A DNA stretch of 64,000 bases from Hypericibacter terrae (GCF_008728855.1 NZ_CP042906.1:1116001-1180000); one strand, 5' to 3'; counted from the stretch's first letter, positions 46,625 to 55,500 are shown. Notes: a model not told the origin generated them from the letters alone. A program made the numbers and translations.

Positions 46625-46927
46625 ATGTCCGGGATCTCGATGTCCGAGGCCCGCGTCGCCACCGAAAACGGCGCGCGCTATGTGCAGCAGCTGTGCAAGC
46701 ACTGGGCCCACAAATTCGTCGTGCAGTACACCGCGCGGAACGGCCGCGTCGATTTCGGCGAGGGCCGCGCCCTGGCGTTCGCCGTCAGCGCCGGTCATCT
46801 CAGCCTGCTGGCCAAGGCGCCGGATGGCGATACGCTCTCGAAGCTCGAAGCGGTCGTCGCCGATCACCTGAAGCGCTTCGCCTCCCGCGAAGGGCTCGAG
46901 GTGAATTTCGCGCCGGTGATGCTCTAG
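46625..46927 (+). CDS. DUF2218 family protein
   Basis: A 100-residue protein from ATG 46625, five bases after AGGAG (ATG 46622 is also possible). 'ARVATENGARYVQQLCKHWAHKFVVQYTARNGRVDFGEG' is the DUF2218 signature. Members are small soluble proteins found next to iron-uptake or siderophore genes in some genomes; no such gene is adjacent here. Function unknown. Confidence 0.85.
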   Translation: MSGISMSEARVATENGARYVQQLCKHWAHKFVVQYTARNGRVDFGEGRALAFAVSAGHLSLLAKAPDGDTLSKLEAVVADHLKRFASREGLEVNFAPVML

Positions 46928-46954
46928 CCTCGTTCGGCTCCACCATCCTCCTCC

Positions 46955-47101
46955 TTCACCCCTCCCCCCTTGAGGGGGAGGTTAGGGTGGGGGGTGATCG
47001 AAGAGCACGATGATCGAAGAACTTTCCGCCGCGCGAACATAGTCCGCATCGAGAGTGCGTCCACCCCCCACCCCAGCCTCCCCCTCAAGGGGGGAGGTGA
47101 A
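46955..47101. repeat. Palindromic intergenic repeat (second type)
   Basis: Two near-perfect inverted arms flank about 65 bases. The left arm begins TTCACCCCTCCCCCCTTGAG at 46955 and continues through GGTTAGGGTGGGGGGTG; the right arm, about 47060-47101, is its complement. It sits between the convergent DUF2218 and amn genes, and could serve as a terminator as well as being a repeat element. Confidence 0.7.
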
Positions 47102-47139
47102 GAAAGCTTAAGGCTGGCTCTTGATGGCTAGTCTTGAGT

Positions 47140-48594
47140 TTACCGGAAGGGCGGCTCGTCGAAGCTCCTGAGCTTGCGCGAGTGGAGCGAGCCGAGCTGG
47201 CTGCGCAGCAGCTCCACGGCGGTCAGGCCGATCTTCAGATGCTCGCCCACCGCGCGCTTATAGAAGGCGGTCGCGGCCCCCGGCAGCTTGATCTCGCCAT
47301 GCAGCGGCTTGTCGGAGACGCAGAGCAGCGTGCCGTAGGGTACCCGTAGGCGATAGCCCTGGGTCGCCAGCGTGCCGCTCTCCATATCGACGGCGATGGC
47401 GCGGCCCAGATTGATGCGCCTTCGTTCCTGCGCCCAGCGCAGTTCCCAGTTGCGGTCGGCATAGCTGACGACGGTGCCGGTGCGCAGGCGCCGCTTCAGC
47501 CCGTCGCCGCGCTCGCCGGTAACGAGGCCGGCCGCCTCCTGCAAGGCGAGCTGCACCTCGGCCAGCGCCGGGACCGGCACCTCCGGCGGCACCAGCTCGT
47601 CGAGGATGCGGTCGCGGCGCAGATAGCCATGCGCCAGCACATAATCGCCGATGGTCTGCGATTGCCGCAGGCCGCCGCAATGGCCGATCATCAGCCAGCA
47701 ATTGGGACGCAGCACCGCCAGATGATCGGTCGCGTTCTTGGTGTTTGAGGGGCCGACGCCGATATTGATGATGGTGACGCCGCCCTGGCCGTCGCTGCGC
47801 AGCAGGCTGTAGGCCGGCATCTGGAAGCGTTCCCAGGGGGCGGCCGTCACGGTCGCCATCGCGGTCTCGCTGTCGTCGCCGCGCCGCACCGAGCCGCCGC
47901 CCGGCAGCACCAGCTCGGTATAGGGCCCGTCGGGCCGCGCCAGCTCCTCCAGCCCCCATTGCACGAACTGATCCACATAGCGCTGATAGTTGGTGCAGAG
48001 GATCCAGGGCTGGATCGAGCGCCAGGAGGTGCCGGTGTAATGCAGCAGCCGGCGCAGCGAGAAATCGACCCGAACGGCGTCGAACAGGGCCAGCGGCCGC
48101 GGCTGGCCTTCCTTGGTCTCCCATAGCCCGTCGGCGATCTCGTCGCCGACGCTGGCCAAGGCCGGCGTCGGGAAATGGCGCGCCAGCTCGGAGACCGAAA
48201 TGTCGCCATGGACGAACTCGTCGCCGGATTCGATGACGAAGGGGTAGGGGATCTCCTGCTCGCTGACGCGGACCTCGATCCGCGCGCCGAACTCCTCGAC
48301 CAGCGGCCGGAGCTGCTCCAGCAGATAGGAGCGGAAGTGGGCCGGCTGCGTCACGGTGGTGGCATAGACGCCGGGCGACTGGAACTTGGCCCAGGCCCGG
48401 CGCGTGAACTGCACCGCGCCCTCGGGCTGCCAGTGGACGCGCAGTTCGGGATAGCGCAGCCGGGCGCGCTCGGCCGCGGTGGGCACGGTGCCCTTCTCGA
48501 CGTAGAGTGCCACGGCGTTGCGCAGCGCCATCGAGGCGGTGCGATGCAGTTCCTCGAGGCGGTCGACCGCCTGCTCGGGCGTCAGATGGCTCAT
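47140..48594 (-). CDS. amn: AMP nucleosidase
   Basis: A 484-residue enzyme, the same length as E. coli Amn, that splits AMP to adenine and ribose-5-phosphate. The N-terminal domain starts 'SHLTPEQAVDRLEELH'. The C-terminal phosphorylase-fold domain contains 'INIGVGPSNTKNATDHLAVLRPNCWLMIGHCGGLR' and the conserved 'AVDMESGTLATQGYRLRVPYGTLLCVSDKPLHGEIK'. It follows the cdsA-like gene by 71 bp and may be the last gene of the lipid operon, though its role is in adenylate salvage. Confidence 0.95.
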   Translation of the reverse strand: MSHLTPEQAVDRLEELHRTASMALRNAVALYVEKGTVPTAAERARLRYPELRVHWQPEGAVQFTRRAWAKFQSPGVYATTVTQPAHFRSYLLEQLRPLVEEFGARIEVRVSEQEIPYPFVIESGDEFVHGDISVSELARHFPTPALASVGDEIADGLWETKEGQPRPLALFDAVRVDFSLRRLLHYTGTSWRSIQPWILCTNYQRYVDQFVQWGLEELARPDGPYTELVLPGGGSVRRGDDSETAMATVTAAPWERFQMPAYSLLRSDGQGGVTIINIGVGPSNTKNATDHLAVLRPNCWLMIGHCGGLRQSQTIGDYVLAHGYLRRDRILDELVPPEVPVPALAEVQLALQEAAGLVTGERGDGLKRRLRTGTVVSYADRNWELRWAQERRRINLGRAIAVDMESGTLATQGYRLRVPYGTLLCVSDKPLHGEIKLPGAATAFYKRAVGEHLKIGLTAVELLRSQLGSLHSRKLRSFDEPPFR

Positions 48595-48665
48595 CGGCTC
48601 TCACCGGTTCCGCGGCTGGGCGCCTTCAGGGTCGGAGGCGCCGATGCCGAGATATCCGCCGGAGT

Positions 48666-49607
48666 CTACACCGCCCACCAGAACCGGGTCAGGTGGAAGA
48701 AGACGGGCGCGGCGAAGATCACCGAGTCGAGCCGGTCGAGCATGCCGCCATGGCCCTCGATCATCTGGCCCCAGTCCTTGACCCCGCGGTCGCGCTTGAT
48801 GGCCGACATGACGAGCCCGCCGCAAAAGCCCATCAGATTGACGACCAGGGCCATCAGACCCGCCTGCCACCAGGCGAAGGGCGTGATCCACCAGAGGGCG
48901 GCGCCGAGCGCCGTGGCGCTGGCGACCCCGCCAACAAAACCTTCGATGGTCTTGGAGGGCGACAGGCGGGGCGCGATCTTGTTCCGGCCGATCAGCTTGC
49001 CCCAGACATATTGCAGCACGTCGCTCGCCTGCACGACCATGATCAGGAACACGATCAGCATCGCGTTCTGGCCCTCATAGCCGGGGATATGGAGCGTGAG
49101 CAGGGCCGGCGCGTGGGAGACGCAGAAGACCGACACCATCAGGCCCCACTGCACCTCGGCAATGCGCGAGATGAACAGGGTGGTGTCGCCGCGCAAGGCG
49201 GCGATGATCGGCATCCCCAGAAACACATAGACCGGGATGAAGATCGAATAGATCCCGTACTGATTATCACCGATCAGCAGATATTGCGCCGGCAGCACGA
49301 TGAAGAAGGCGGTGGCGAGCGCGATATGGTCGCCGCGGCGCGTCGGTGTGAGCGTGATGAACTCGCGCAAGGCGGTGAAGGAACAGAAGGCGAAGAGCAC
49401 CAGTACGCCCGTCTTGCCGAGCGCGAAGGCGATGGCGATCAGCACCACCATCACCCACCAGGCCTTGATGCGGCTGTTCAGGTTCGCGATCGTGGCGCTG
49501 GGCTGGTCCTGCTGGCGGCGCGCGAGGAGATACCCCACCAGCGACGCCGTCACCAGCACGACGAGGATGCCGGCGACCAGCCAGAGCCATTTTGCCATGG
49601 GGCTCAT
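48666..49607 (-). CDS. Phosphatidate cytidylyltransferase (CdsA/YnbB-like)
   Basis: A 313-residue membrane enzyme making CDP-diacylglycerol from phosphatidate and CTP. The CDS signature 'SAIKRDRGVKDWGQMIEGHGG' followed by MLDRLD at the C-terminus is intact, with about eight membrane segments. ATG 49607 has AGGAAG upstream and overlaps the plsC stop. By gene neighbourhood it corresponds to YnbB of E. coli rather than the housekeeping CdsA. It probably supplies CDP-lipid to the downstream-acting CDP-alcohol transferase at 54033. Confidence 0.9.
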   Translation of the reverse strand: MSPMAKWLWLVAGILVVLVTASLVGYLLARRQQDQPSATIANLNSRIKAWWVMVVLIAIAFALGKTGVLVLFAFCSFTALREFITLTPTRRGDHIALATAFFIVLPAQYLLIGDNQYGIYSIFIPVYVFLGMPIIAALRGDTTLFISRIAEVQWGLMVSVFCVSHAPALLTLHIPGYEGQNAMLIVFLIMVVQASDVLQYVWGKLIGRNKIAPRLSPSKTIEGFVGGVASATALGAALWWITPFAWWQAGLMALVVNLMGFCGGLVMSAIKRDRGVKDWGQMIEGHGGMLDRLDSVIFAAPVFFHLTRFWWAV

Positions 49608-50260
49608 CGGGCGGCTTCCTTCGCGGCCTTGGTCTCTTCGTCGGGCTCCGGCGCCAGGGCCAGCAGGGCCGCCCGGCTGCGGGTGCAGAAATCGGGCTTG
49701 CGTTCGCCTTCCTCGAGATGGATCGGCGCACCGAAGGTCACGGTGCAGAGGAGGGGCACCGGCACGAACTCGCCCTTGGGCATGACCCGGTTGAGATTGT
49801 CGATCCAGACCGGCACCAGCTCCACATCCGGCCGGCGCTGGGCCAGGTAGTAGATGCCGCGCTTGAAAGGCAGCAGCAGCGAAGGGCCGGTGTTGCGCGT
49901 GCCCTCGGGGAACAGGATCAGCGAGGAGCCCTCGTCGAGCGCTTTCGTCATGGGCTCGACCGGATCGACGGTCCGGGTGACGACATTGCGATCGATCAGC
50001 ACGGAATTGAAGGCATTGACCGCGATATAGCGGCGAGCCGGGCTCTTCAGCCAATAGTCGGCCGCCGCCACGGGCCGCGTGGTCTTGCGCAGCTCCGGCG
50101 GCAGGGCGGTGCGGATCAGGATGAAATCGCCATGACTCGAGTGATTGGCGAAATAGATGCGGGGGCGCGCTTCCGGCACGCAGCCCAACCAATCGCCCCT
50201 GACCCCCGTGATCAGGTGAGCCGCGGTGGTGGCCGCCACCGCGACGATATTGTCGATCAA
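49604..50260 (-). CDS. 1-acyl-sn-glycerol-3-phosphate acyltransferase (PlsC-like)
   Basis: A 218-residue acyltransferase. Block I is NHSSHGD (the NHx4D motif, from ANHSSHGDFILI) and block III is FPEGTR. The start is a TTG with GGGGAG upstream; no internal Met is usable. It makes phosphatidate by acylating lysophosphatidate, which would feed the overlapping CDP-diglyceride synthase gene. This gene is not part of the E. coli ynb cluster as I know it. Two large hairpins lie in the 147 bp upstream of it. Confidence 0.88.
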   Translation of the reverse strand: MIDNIVAVAATTAAHLITGVRGDWLGCVPEARPRIYFANHSSHGDFILIRTALPPELRKTTRPVAAADYWLKSPARRYIAVNAFNSVLIDRNVVTRTVDPVEPMTKALDEGSSLILFPEGTRNTGPSLLLPFKRGIYYLAQRRPDVELVPVWIDNLNRVMPKGEFVPVPLLCTVTFGAPIHLEEGERKPDFCTRSRAALLALAPEPDEETKAAKEAAR

Positions 50261-50285
50261 AGCGTGGTCTCCCCTCGAACCCGGC

Positions 50286-50390
50286 CGGAGCCAGATCGGA
50301 CCGGCTTCAATAAGCCGTTCCGACCTGGCTCCGATTCAAATGACCAGAGGCTGATTCACGTATCAAGCCGTTTCGGCTTGATACGATCAG
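50286..50390. other. Two tandem RNA hairpins within the lipid operon
   Basis: The first, 50286-50333, pairs 22-nt arms with 20 matches around a CAAT loop (arm begins CGGAGCCAG). The second, 50351-50390, has a perfect 12-bp stem CGTATCAAGCCG with a 3-nt loop, extended by CTGAT/ATCAG beyond a 3-base bulge. They fill the only sizable gap in the operon, between the small membrane protein and plsC genes. No T-run follows either stem on the minus strand, so a simple intrinsic terminator is unlikely. Confidence 0.6.
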
Positions 50391-50407
50391 GCCCTGTGCG
50401 GGCCTTG

Positions 50408-50890
50408 TCATTGTAGCGCGAGAATGCCCGCCGCCACGACCATCGTCGCCAGCTGCAAGCCGAGGCAGAGGGCCTGGCGGCGCAGCAGCTTGCGCGCGCC
50501 GCCGATGCGGTCGTCGAGCGGGCGCGAGCCGGCCGTCTTGGGACGCAAGCCCAGCCAGATCAGGCTGGCATCGAGCTGGTCGAGGCCGGTCAGCGCGCTG
50601 CCGGCGGCGAGCTCGCGAAACAGCGCCGCGTCGAAGCCGACCCGGAAGGCGAAATAGAGCTCGGCCAGGCCCAGCGCGATGGCCAGGCCCAGGGCACCGG
50701 CCACCACGTTCCAGGTTTCCGAACGCATCTGGGGTGCGAGGAGCGCGAGCAAGGGGAGCAGGATCAGGGCCGCGGCGGTCAGGAGCCGCGACAGCCGGTC
50801 GAGGATCCGGCCCTGTTCCAGGAAGGCCGCGGTCGCGATCATCAGGGCGGGGTTGCTGGGCGGGGTGACCCGGCCCGGCGGGGTCATCAT
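50408..50890 (-). CDS. Small integral membrane protein of the ynb-like operon
   Basis: A 160-residue protein with about three hydrophobic segments (residues 37-52, 60-80 and 143-159). Between them is a soluble loop with a Leu/Asp-rich stretch 'GLDQLDASLIWLGLRPKTAGSRPLDDRI'. It overlaps the YnbD-like gene by 4 bases, so it is translationally coupled to it. No recognised domain. It may be an accessory or substrate-tunnelling subunit for the lipid enzymes. Confidence 0.75.
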   Translation of the reverse strand: MMTPPGRVTPPSNPALMIATAAFLEQGRILDRLSRLLTAAALILLPLLALLAPQMRSETWNVVAGALGLAIALGLAELYFAFRVGFDAALFRELAAGSALTGLDQLDASLIWLGLRPKTAGSRPLDDRIGGARKLLRRQALCLGLQLATMVVAAGILALQ

Positions 50891-52233
50891 GACGACTTCC
50901 TCGGGGCGGCTTCATCGATGGCGGCACGCGCCGCCATCTTAAGCCTGACATGAGGCCAGGCGCGCCGGATTTCCTCGATTGCATCTTCTCCACTATCGCG
51001 ATGATGAATCGCCAGCCAGGTCGCGATGGCCGCCGCACTGCGCGAGAAGCCCAGGGCACAGCAGACGAGGACGGGCCCGCGCGGGCGCGCCTCCTCGATC
51101 AACCGCGCGGCCTCGCGCAGGCGGTCGGGCTCGGGTGCCACCAGATCCAGCATCGGCAGAGCCCGGCATTGCGCTCGCGCGGCCGTGGCCGGCAGCTCGG
51201 CGCAAAGATCGATCACCGTGGCGAAACGGGCGGCCTCGGCCCGGCGCGGCAGGCCGCTGATATGAACGCCGTCGCGGATCTCGACGGCGGGGCCCTGGCC
51301 GCGGCGCCAGAGCCAGCCATTGAGCGCGGCGGGCAGGAGATAAGGCAGCAGCAGGATGACGGCGCCGAGGCTCATGCGCCCGTCGGTCGCCTTTCCGAAA
51401 CCTTCGGGCCCGAACAGCGCGTAGTTGGCGGCCACCAGGGTCAGGGCGAAGGACAGCCAGAACAACCACCATCCCCAGCCGTCGATGGCGAACGCCGCGC
51501 CGGCCGCGAGGGCGGCGCCCAGGGCATAATAGAACGCCAGCACGAGGCGCAGCGGATCACGCGCCAGCCTGACGTTCGTCAGCGGGCTGGGCACGCTGTC
51601 GGGCCAGAGCCAAAGCGCGAAGAAGCCCAGCGCGGCACCGGTGGGCAGGTCGAAGAAATGATGCTGATAGGTGGTCAGAACGGATATGCCGATCAGCGCC
51701 ATCCAGAGATGGAGCGGCCAGACCAGCCAGCGCGGGACGTGGCGCGCATAGACCACCCACAGCACGACCAGCAGGGCGATATGCAGCGAGGGCGCCTGGT
51801 TGAAGGGTTTGTCGAAGCTGGTGAGCGCGTCGAACATGAATCCCGGCATGCCGGTCATGTCGGGCCGGCCGAAGGTGAAACGCAGCGGGAAGAGGATGAA
51901 GCAGGCCACGGCGCCGATCTGACAGGTCAGCAGCCGGCGCGCATGGGTGTCGAGCTCGGCGCGGCTGGCGCAGATGAAGACCGAGATCGCATAGAGCAGG
52001 TCGATCGACCAATAGGGAATGATGGTCCAGGGGACGAACGGGATCCGATGTTCCCAGCCGAACACCACGGAACCGACGTCGCTGCGCTGCGTCGCCAGAT
52101 AATTGGCGAGCCCGTAGCTGGCGAAGAAGAAGGGTCCGAGGAAGGCGAGCCAAAGGATCGCGCGGCGCCAGGGACGTGGTTCCGCCGCTCCGGCTTCCGT
52201 CGCGCCTGCCGCGTCGGATCGATCCAACGTCAT
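50887..52233 (-). CDS. PAP2 phosphatase fused to dual-specificity phosphatase (YnbD-like)
   Basis: A 448-residue fusion. The membrane PAP2 domain (residues about 25-310) has FGRPD, APSLHIAL (PSxH) and YQHHFFDLPTG (catalytic His and Asp). The C-terminal dual-specificity/tyrosine-phosphatase domain (about 320-440) has the CX5R loop CCALGFSRS. Both active sites look intact, so it can probably remove phosphate on both sides of the membrane. Organisation and length match E. coli YnbD (about 430 residues, uncharacterised). It overlaps genes on both sides by 4 bases. Confidence 0.88.
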   Translation of the reverse strand: MTLDRSDAAGATEAGAAEPRPWRRAILWLAFLGPFFFASYGLANYLATQRSDVGSVVFGWEHRIPFVPWTIIPYWSIDLLYAISVFICASRAELDTHARRLLTCQIGAVACFILFPLRFTFGRPDMTGMPGFMFDALTSFDKPFNQAPSLHIALLVVLWVVYARHVPRWLVWPLHLWMALIGISVLTTYQHHFFDLPTGAALGFFALWLWPDSVPSPLTNVRLARDPLRLVLAFYYALGAALAAGAAFAIDGWGWWLFWLSFALTLVAANYALFGPEGFGKATDGRMSLGAVILLLPYLLPAALNGWLWRRGQGPAVEIRDGVHISGLPRRAEAARFATVIDLCAELPATAARAQCRALPMLDLVAPEPDRLREAARLIEEARPRGPVLVCCALGFSRSAAAIATWLAIHHRDSGEDAIEEIRRAWPHVRLKMAARAAIDEAAPRKSS

Positions 52234-53978
52234 CCGGCGATCCGCTGCGCCAGCGAGACGGTGAAGATGCCGTCTTCGTCGATCCGCTGCTCCAGCTTGC
52301 GGAAGCCGGCATGGGCGACGAGCTGGTCCATCTCGGCCTGCGTGCGCCGGCGCATGATCCAGGCCTGGCCCTGGCGATGGCTGGTCAGCGCCCGCGCGAT
52401 CAGCTCGAGCTGCGGATGCCAGGGCTGGCCGGTATAGACCAGATAGCCGCCGGCATCGACGGCGTCGGCCACGCCTGCCAGCGAGCGGCGGATCATGTCG
52501 TTGTCGGCGAAGAGCTCATAGAGACCCGACACCACCGCGAGGGTCGGACGGGGCGTCACGGCGGCGAGGCTGGCGCGGTCGAAGGCGTCGGCCTGCTCGA
52601 ACCGGGCGATGGCGCCCAGGCCCTTCTGCTCGATGAGGGCGCGGCCGGCGGCGACATTGATGTCGCTGTAGTCGCGCAGCAGGATCGAGTTCGGCTTGAT
52701 CGGGCTGCCATCGAGCGATTCCAGCACATAGCGCCCATGGCCGGCGGCGATGTCCATCATCCGGATCGGCGATCCCGCCGCCTGGAGCCGCGCCATGGCG
52801 ATCCGGATCAGCTCCTCGACATGGATCTTGCGCTGGCGGATGCCGCGCCAACCGGGCGAGTCGAGATAAGATTTGTCTGCGGCGCGCCCGATCGGCCCGA
52901 GGCCAGTGGGCTTGTTGCGATAGACATAGTCGAGGGTCGAGCCAGAATCGAACCCGGTCTTGTGGCCGAGCGCGATGCCGTCGGAAATGAGCCCGCCAAG
53001 CTTCAGATTGTTGCGCATGCCAGCCCAGTAGAGGCCGCGCGGCGACAGGGGCGGCAGCGGCGAGGCCAGCGCGTCGGATTCGTCGCGGGTATAGCCGAAT
53101 TTGTCGGCGTCCAGCAGGGAGGGGCGGTTCAAGGGCGCGGCGAAGCGGGCCAGGATGAAGGTGCGCGCCTTGTCGATCGCGAGCTTGCGATCCTTCTCGC
53201 CCAGCGTGTCGTGATAGAAGCCCGGCAGGATGTGGCGTTCCTTGATCGGCGTGCCGAGCCTCTCATAGAAGCGGTGCTGCGGCCCGTGATGGACCACCCA
53301 GTCCGCGCCGGAGATCAGGAGCTGCGTCGGGATGGTGATGGCGCGCGCGTCGGCAACGATCCGCTCGGCCGTGCGGTAGAGCTGCAGCAGGATGTCGACC
53401 GAGATGGCGCGCGTGATCAGCGGATCGGAATCGAACGAGGCGATGCGTTCCGGATCGTGGCTCAGGAACTTCGCCTTGACGTAGGACTGGACGTAGAAAT
53501 GACCGCGCAGCTTGCGCATGAGGCCGAGGCCTGGCCGCGCGAAGGGCACATAGAGCTTCACCTTGAAGGCGGGCGAGGCCAACACCAGGGCGCGGATCTT
53601 CGGCGCGTAATCATGGGCCCAGGTGGCGGCCAGCACCGCGCCGACGCTCTGCGCGATCACCGCCATGTCCTCGATCGCGATGCCATGCCCGGTCGCGACA
53701 TGGTCGATGAAAGTCTGAACGTCGCGCACCGAGGAGCCGAGGCTGGGGCTGAAGCCGCGCTCGCCGGGCGAACGGCCATGACCGCGCGCATCCCAGGCGA
53801 AGAAGGCGAAGTCCGGCAGGTCGAGCTCGTCCGGCAGATGCGCGACGCGGCCGGAATGTTCATGGCCGCGGTGAAAAAGCACCACGGCGCCGCGCGGGGC
53901 GCCCGCCGCCGGCCAGTACCGATAGAACAGCTCGACCCCGTCATGAGTCAGGAATTTATGTTCTTCGACGGGGCGCAT
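52230..53978 (-). CDS. Bifunctional alpha/beta hydrolase - SAM methyltransferase (YnbC-like)
   Basis: A 582-residue fusion. The N-terminal hydrolase (about 1-310) has 'VVLFHRGHEHSGR', the Ser nucleophile in IAQSVGA and the monoacylglycerol-lipase-like 'ARGHGRSPGERG'. The C-terminal class I methyltransferase (about 370-582) has motif I 'MMDIAAGHGRYVLES'. The same fusion and length occur in E. coli YnbC. In this context it may deacylate a lipid and methylate the head group or product; that is inference. ATG 53978 follows GGAG. Confidence 0.88.
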   Translation of the reverse strand: MRPVEEHKFLTHDGVELFYRYWPAAGAPRGAVVLFHRGHEHSGRVAHLPDELDLPDFAFFAWDARGHGRSPGERGFSPSLGSSVRDVQTFIDHVATGHGIAIEDMAVIAQSVGAVLAATWAHDYAPKIRALVLASPAFKVKLYVPFARPGLGLMRKLRGHFYVQSYVKAKFLSHDPERIASFDSDPLITRAISVDILLQLYRTAERIVADARAITIPTQLLISGADWVVHHGPQHRFYERLGTPIKERHILPGFYHDTLGEKDRKLAIDKARTFILARFAAPLNRPSLLDADKFGYTRDESDALASPLPPLSPRGLYWAGMRNNLKLGGLISDGIALGHKTGFDSGSTLDYVYRNKPTGLGPIGRAADKSYLDSPGWRGIRQRKIHVEELIRIAMARLQAAGSPIRMMDIAAGHGRYVLESLDGSPIKPNSILLRDYSDINVAAGRALIEQKGLGAIARFEQADAFDRASLAAVTPRPTLAVVSGLYELFADNDMIRRSLAGVADAVDAGGYLVYTGQPWHPQLELIARALTSHRQGQAWIMRRRTQAEMDQLVAHAGFRKLEQRIDEDGIFTVSLAQRIAG

Positions 53979-54032
53979 GGCGGCTCCAGTATTTTCCGAA
54001 GGAATGAGCGGAGGGCAAGAGACGGCTCCGGA

Positions 54033-54656
54033 TCAGGCGGGTGTCTTGCCGCGCGCTTCGGCGAGCCCGGCGCGAACCCGATTGACGATCGTGACCGCGA
54101 GCGCCAGCGCCATCAACGGCATGACCCAATGTAGCCAGTCGGGCCGGGGGCCCCCGACGCCGATCCATAGACCCAGCGCGCCGAAGGCCAGCGCCCGGTC
54201 GCTCTTGCCGAACGGTCCGTCATAGCGGCGCGAGGCACCCAGCGTGAGGCCCTGCAGGCCGGCCATTTCCGAGACGGCAGCCAGAAGAATCACCAGCCCG
54301 ACCTCGAGCGCGCCGAAGGGCGCCACAAGCGCGAAAGGCGCATAGAGCAGCGCGTCGGAGACGACATCGGTGATCTCGTTGAGATAGGCGCCCAGCTGGC
54401 TCTTCTGCCCGAACTCGCGCGCCAGCATGCCGTCCACGGCATTGAGCGCCATGCGCAGGAGCAGCCAGACGGGGATCAGCAAAAAGAGAACGGGATGGCC
54501 CGGCCCCCAGACGATCAGCAGCAGCCCGACCAGGATCGAGCCGAGGCAGGCCGCCAATGTCACCTGGTTGGCGGTGATGCCGCCGGCCGCCATCCGCCCA
54601 ACCATCGGGCGCAGCAGTGCCTGGAAGCGCGGCTTCAATGTATAAAGCGTCGCCAC
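54033..54656 (-). CDS. CDP-alcohol phosphatidyltransferase (YnbA-like)
   Basis: About 207 residues from GTG 54656 with GGGGGA upstream; a longer frame lacks family similarity. The membrane-embedded active-site motif reads N-AV-DG-ML-AR, then after eight residues G-AYL-N-EIT-D. Two of the four canonical Asp positions (first and third) are therefore Asn, which I believe is a feature of the YnbA subgroup. It would join CDP-diacylglycerol to an alcohol or other acceptor. First gene of the operon; 54 bp separates it from the YnbC-like gene. Confidence 0.85.
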   Translation of the reverse strand: MATLYTLKPRFQALLRPMVGRMAAGGITANQVTLAACLGSILVGLLLIVWGPGHPVLFLLIPVWLLLRMALNAVDGMLAREFGQKSQLGAYLNEITDVVSDALLYAPFALVAPFGALEVGLVILLAAVSEMAGLQGLTLGASRRYDGPFGKSDRALAFGALGLWIGVGGPRPDWLHWVMPLMALALAVTIVNRVRAGLAEARGKTPA

Positions 54657-55060
54657 TCCTATCCCCCTCGGCCCGGAAGCCCGGCCGTGTTCCCCGCCGG
54701 CGCCGCGAGGTCCCGATCGTGGGATCCCCGCCATCGCCGCCTCGATCCTCGGTTGCTCCGGCCCGGTTCGCAACTGGCGCATTCATAAAGCATCGGGGCG
54801 GTCTGGGGCGAAAATTAGGCGCCTGAGGGGCCGGCGAGGGGCGGCTCTGGGAGGAAATTCCGCCGATCCTGCCAGAGTGGATAGGTTTTTTGCCTGCTCT
54901 GTCGCGGTTTCGGTTTTTCGCCTTGCCTGGAACGACGGGCCCGTTGAAACAATTGCAACCGATGACGGGGCGAGTCGACATAGACCCGACATCACGATGT
55001 CCGATGCTGGATGTCCAACACCGGGCGAGGGGTTCCCCCACGCCCCTCAGGAGGTTTGAG
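54657..55060. other. Divergent intergenic region
   Basis: This 404-base region separates the ynb-like operon (minus) from a plus-strand hypothetical gene and must carry both promoters. I see no gene in it. An AT-richer part (54880-54925, with T runs) and the interrupted inverted repeat GTTG-N9-CAAC at 54943-54959 are the only notable elements. A strong AGGAGG at 55049-55054 serves the following gene. Confidence 0.4.
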
Positions 55061-55453
55061 ATGGGTTTGAACGAAAAGCGGAAGGTGAAGGAGCTTCAGG
55101 ACGTCACCCTTCCGGGGCGGTCCAAGGAAATCGAAGAGATCTGCGGCAAGGCCATTCCCTACGAGGTCGATTGGCCCAGCGTTCAGGACAGCGCGGAAGC
55201 TCTCAACTTCATGGACAATGTCTCCTGCCACCGCCTCAACATGGCGCTGCGCATGATCTGCCAGGACGACATGGGCAAGGAAGCGGTGCGCGACGGGCTG
55301 AAGACGATCAAGCTGAAGAACGTGGCCGACAAGTCCGCCAAGAAGCTGAGCTTCGCCGGCGGCGTGCTCGAGATGCAGTGCGCCTGGGCGCAGGGCCTCG
55401 ATGGCGCCTTCAGCGACAATGAGATCCGCGCGCTGCTGACCGAGAAGCTCTGA
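55061..55453 (+). CDS. Hypothetical small soluble protein
   Basis: A 130-residue, probably all-helical soluble protein with charged ends and no signal peptide. The perfect AGGAGG, 6 bases before the ATG, indicates high expression. Notable segments are 'PYEVDWPSVQDSAEALNFMDNVSCHRLNMALRMIC' and 'KLSFAGGVLEMQCAWAQG'. I do not recognise a family. Confidence 0.7.
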   Translation: MGLNEKRKVKELQDVTLPGRSKEIEEICGKAIPYEVDWPSVQDSAEALNFMDNVSCHRLNMALRMICQDDMGKEAVRDGLKTIKLKNVADKSAKKLSFAGGVLEMQCAWAQGLDGAFSDNEIRALLTEKL

Positions 55454-55500
55454 GGGGAAAGGGGGCGGAGAGACATCAGGTAGAGGTCACCGCCCTCTAA

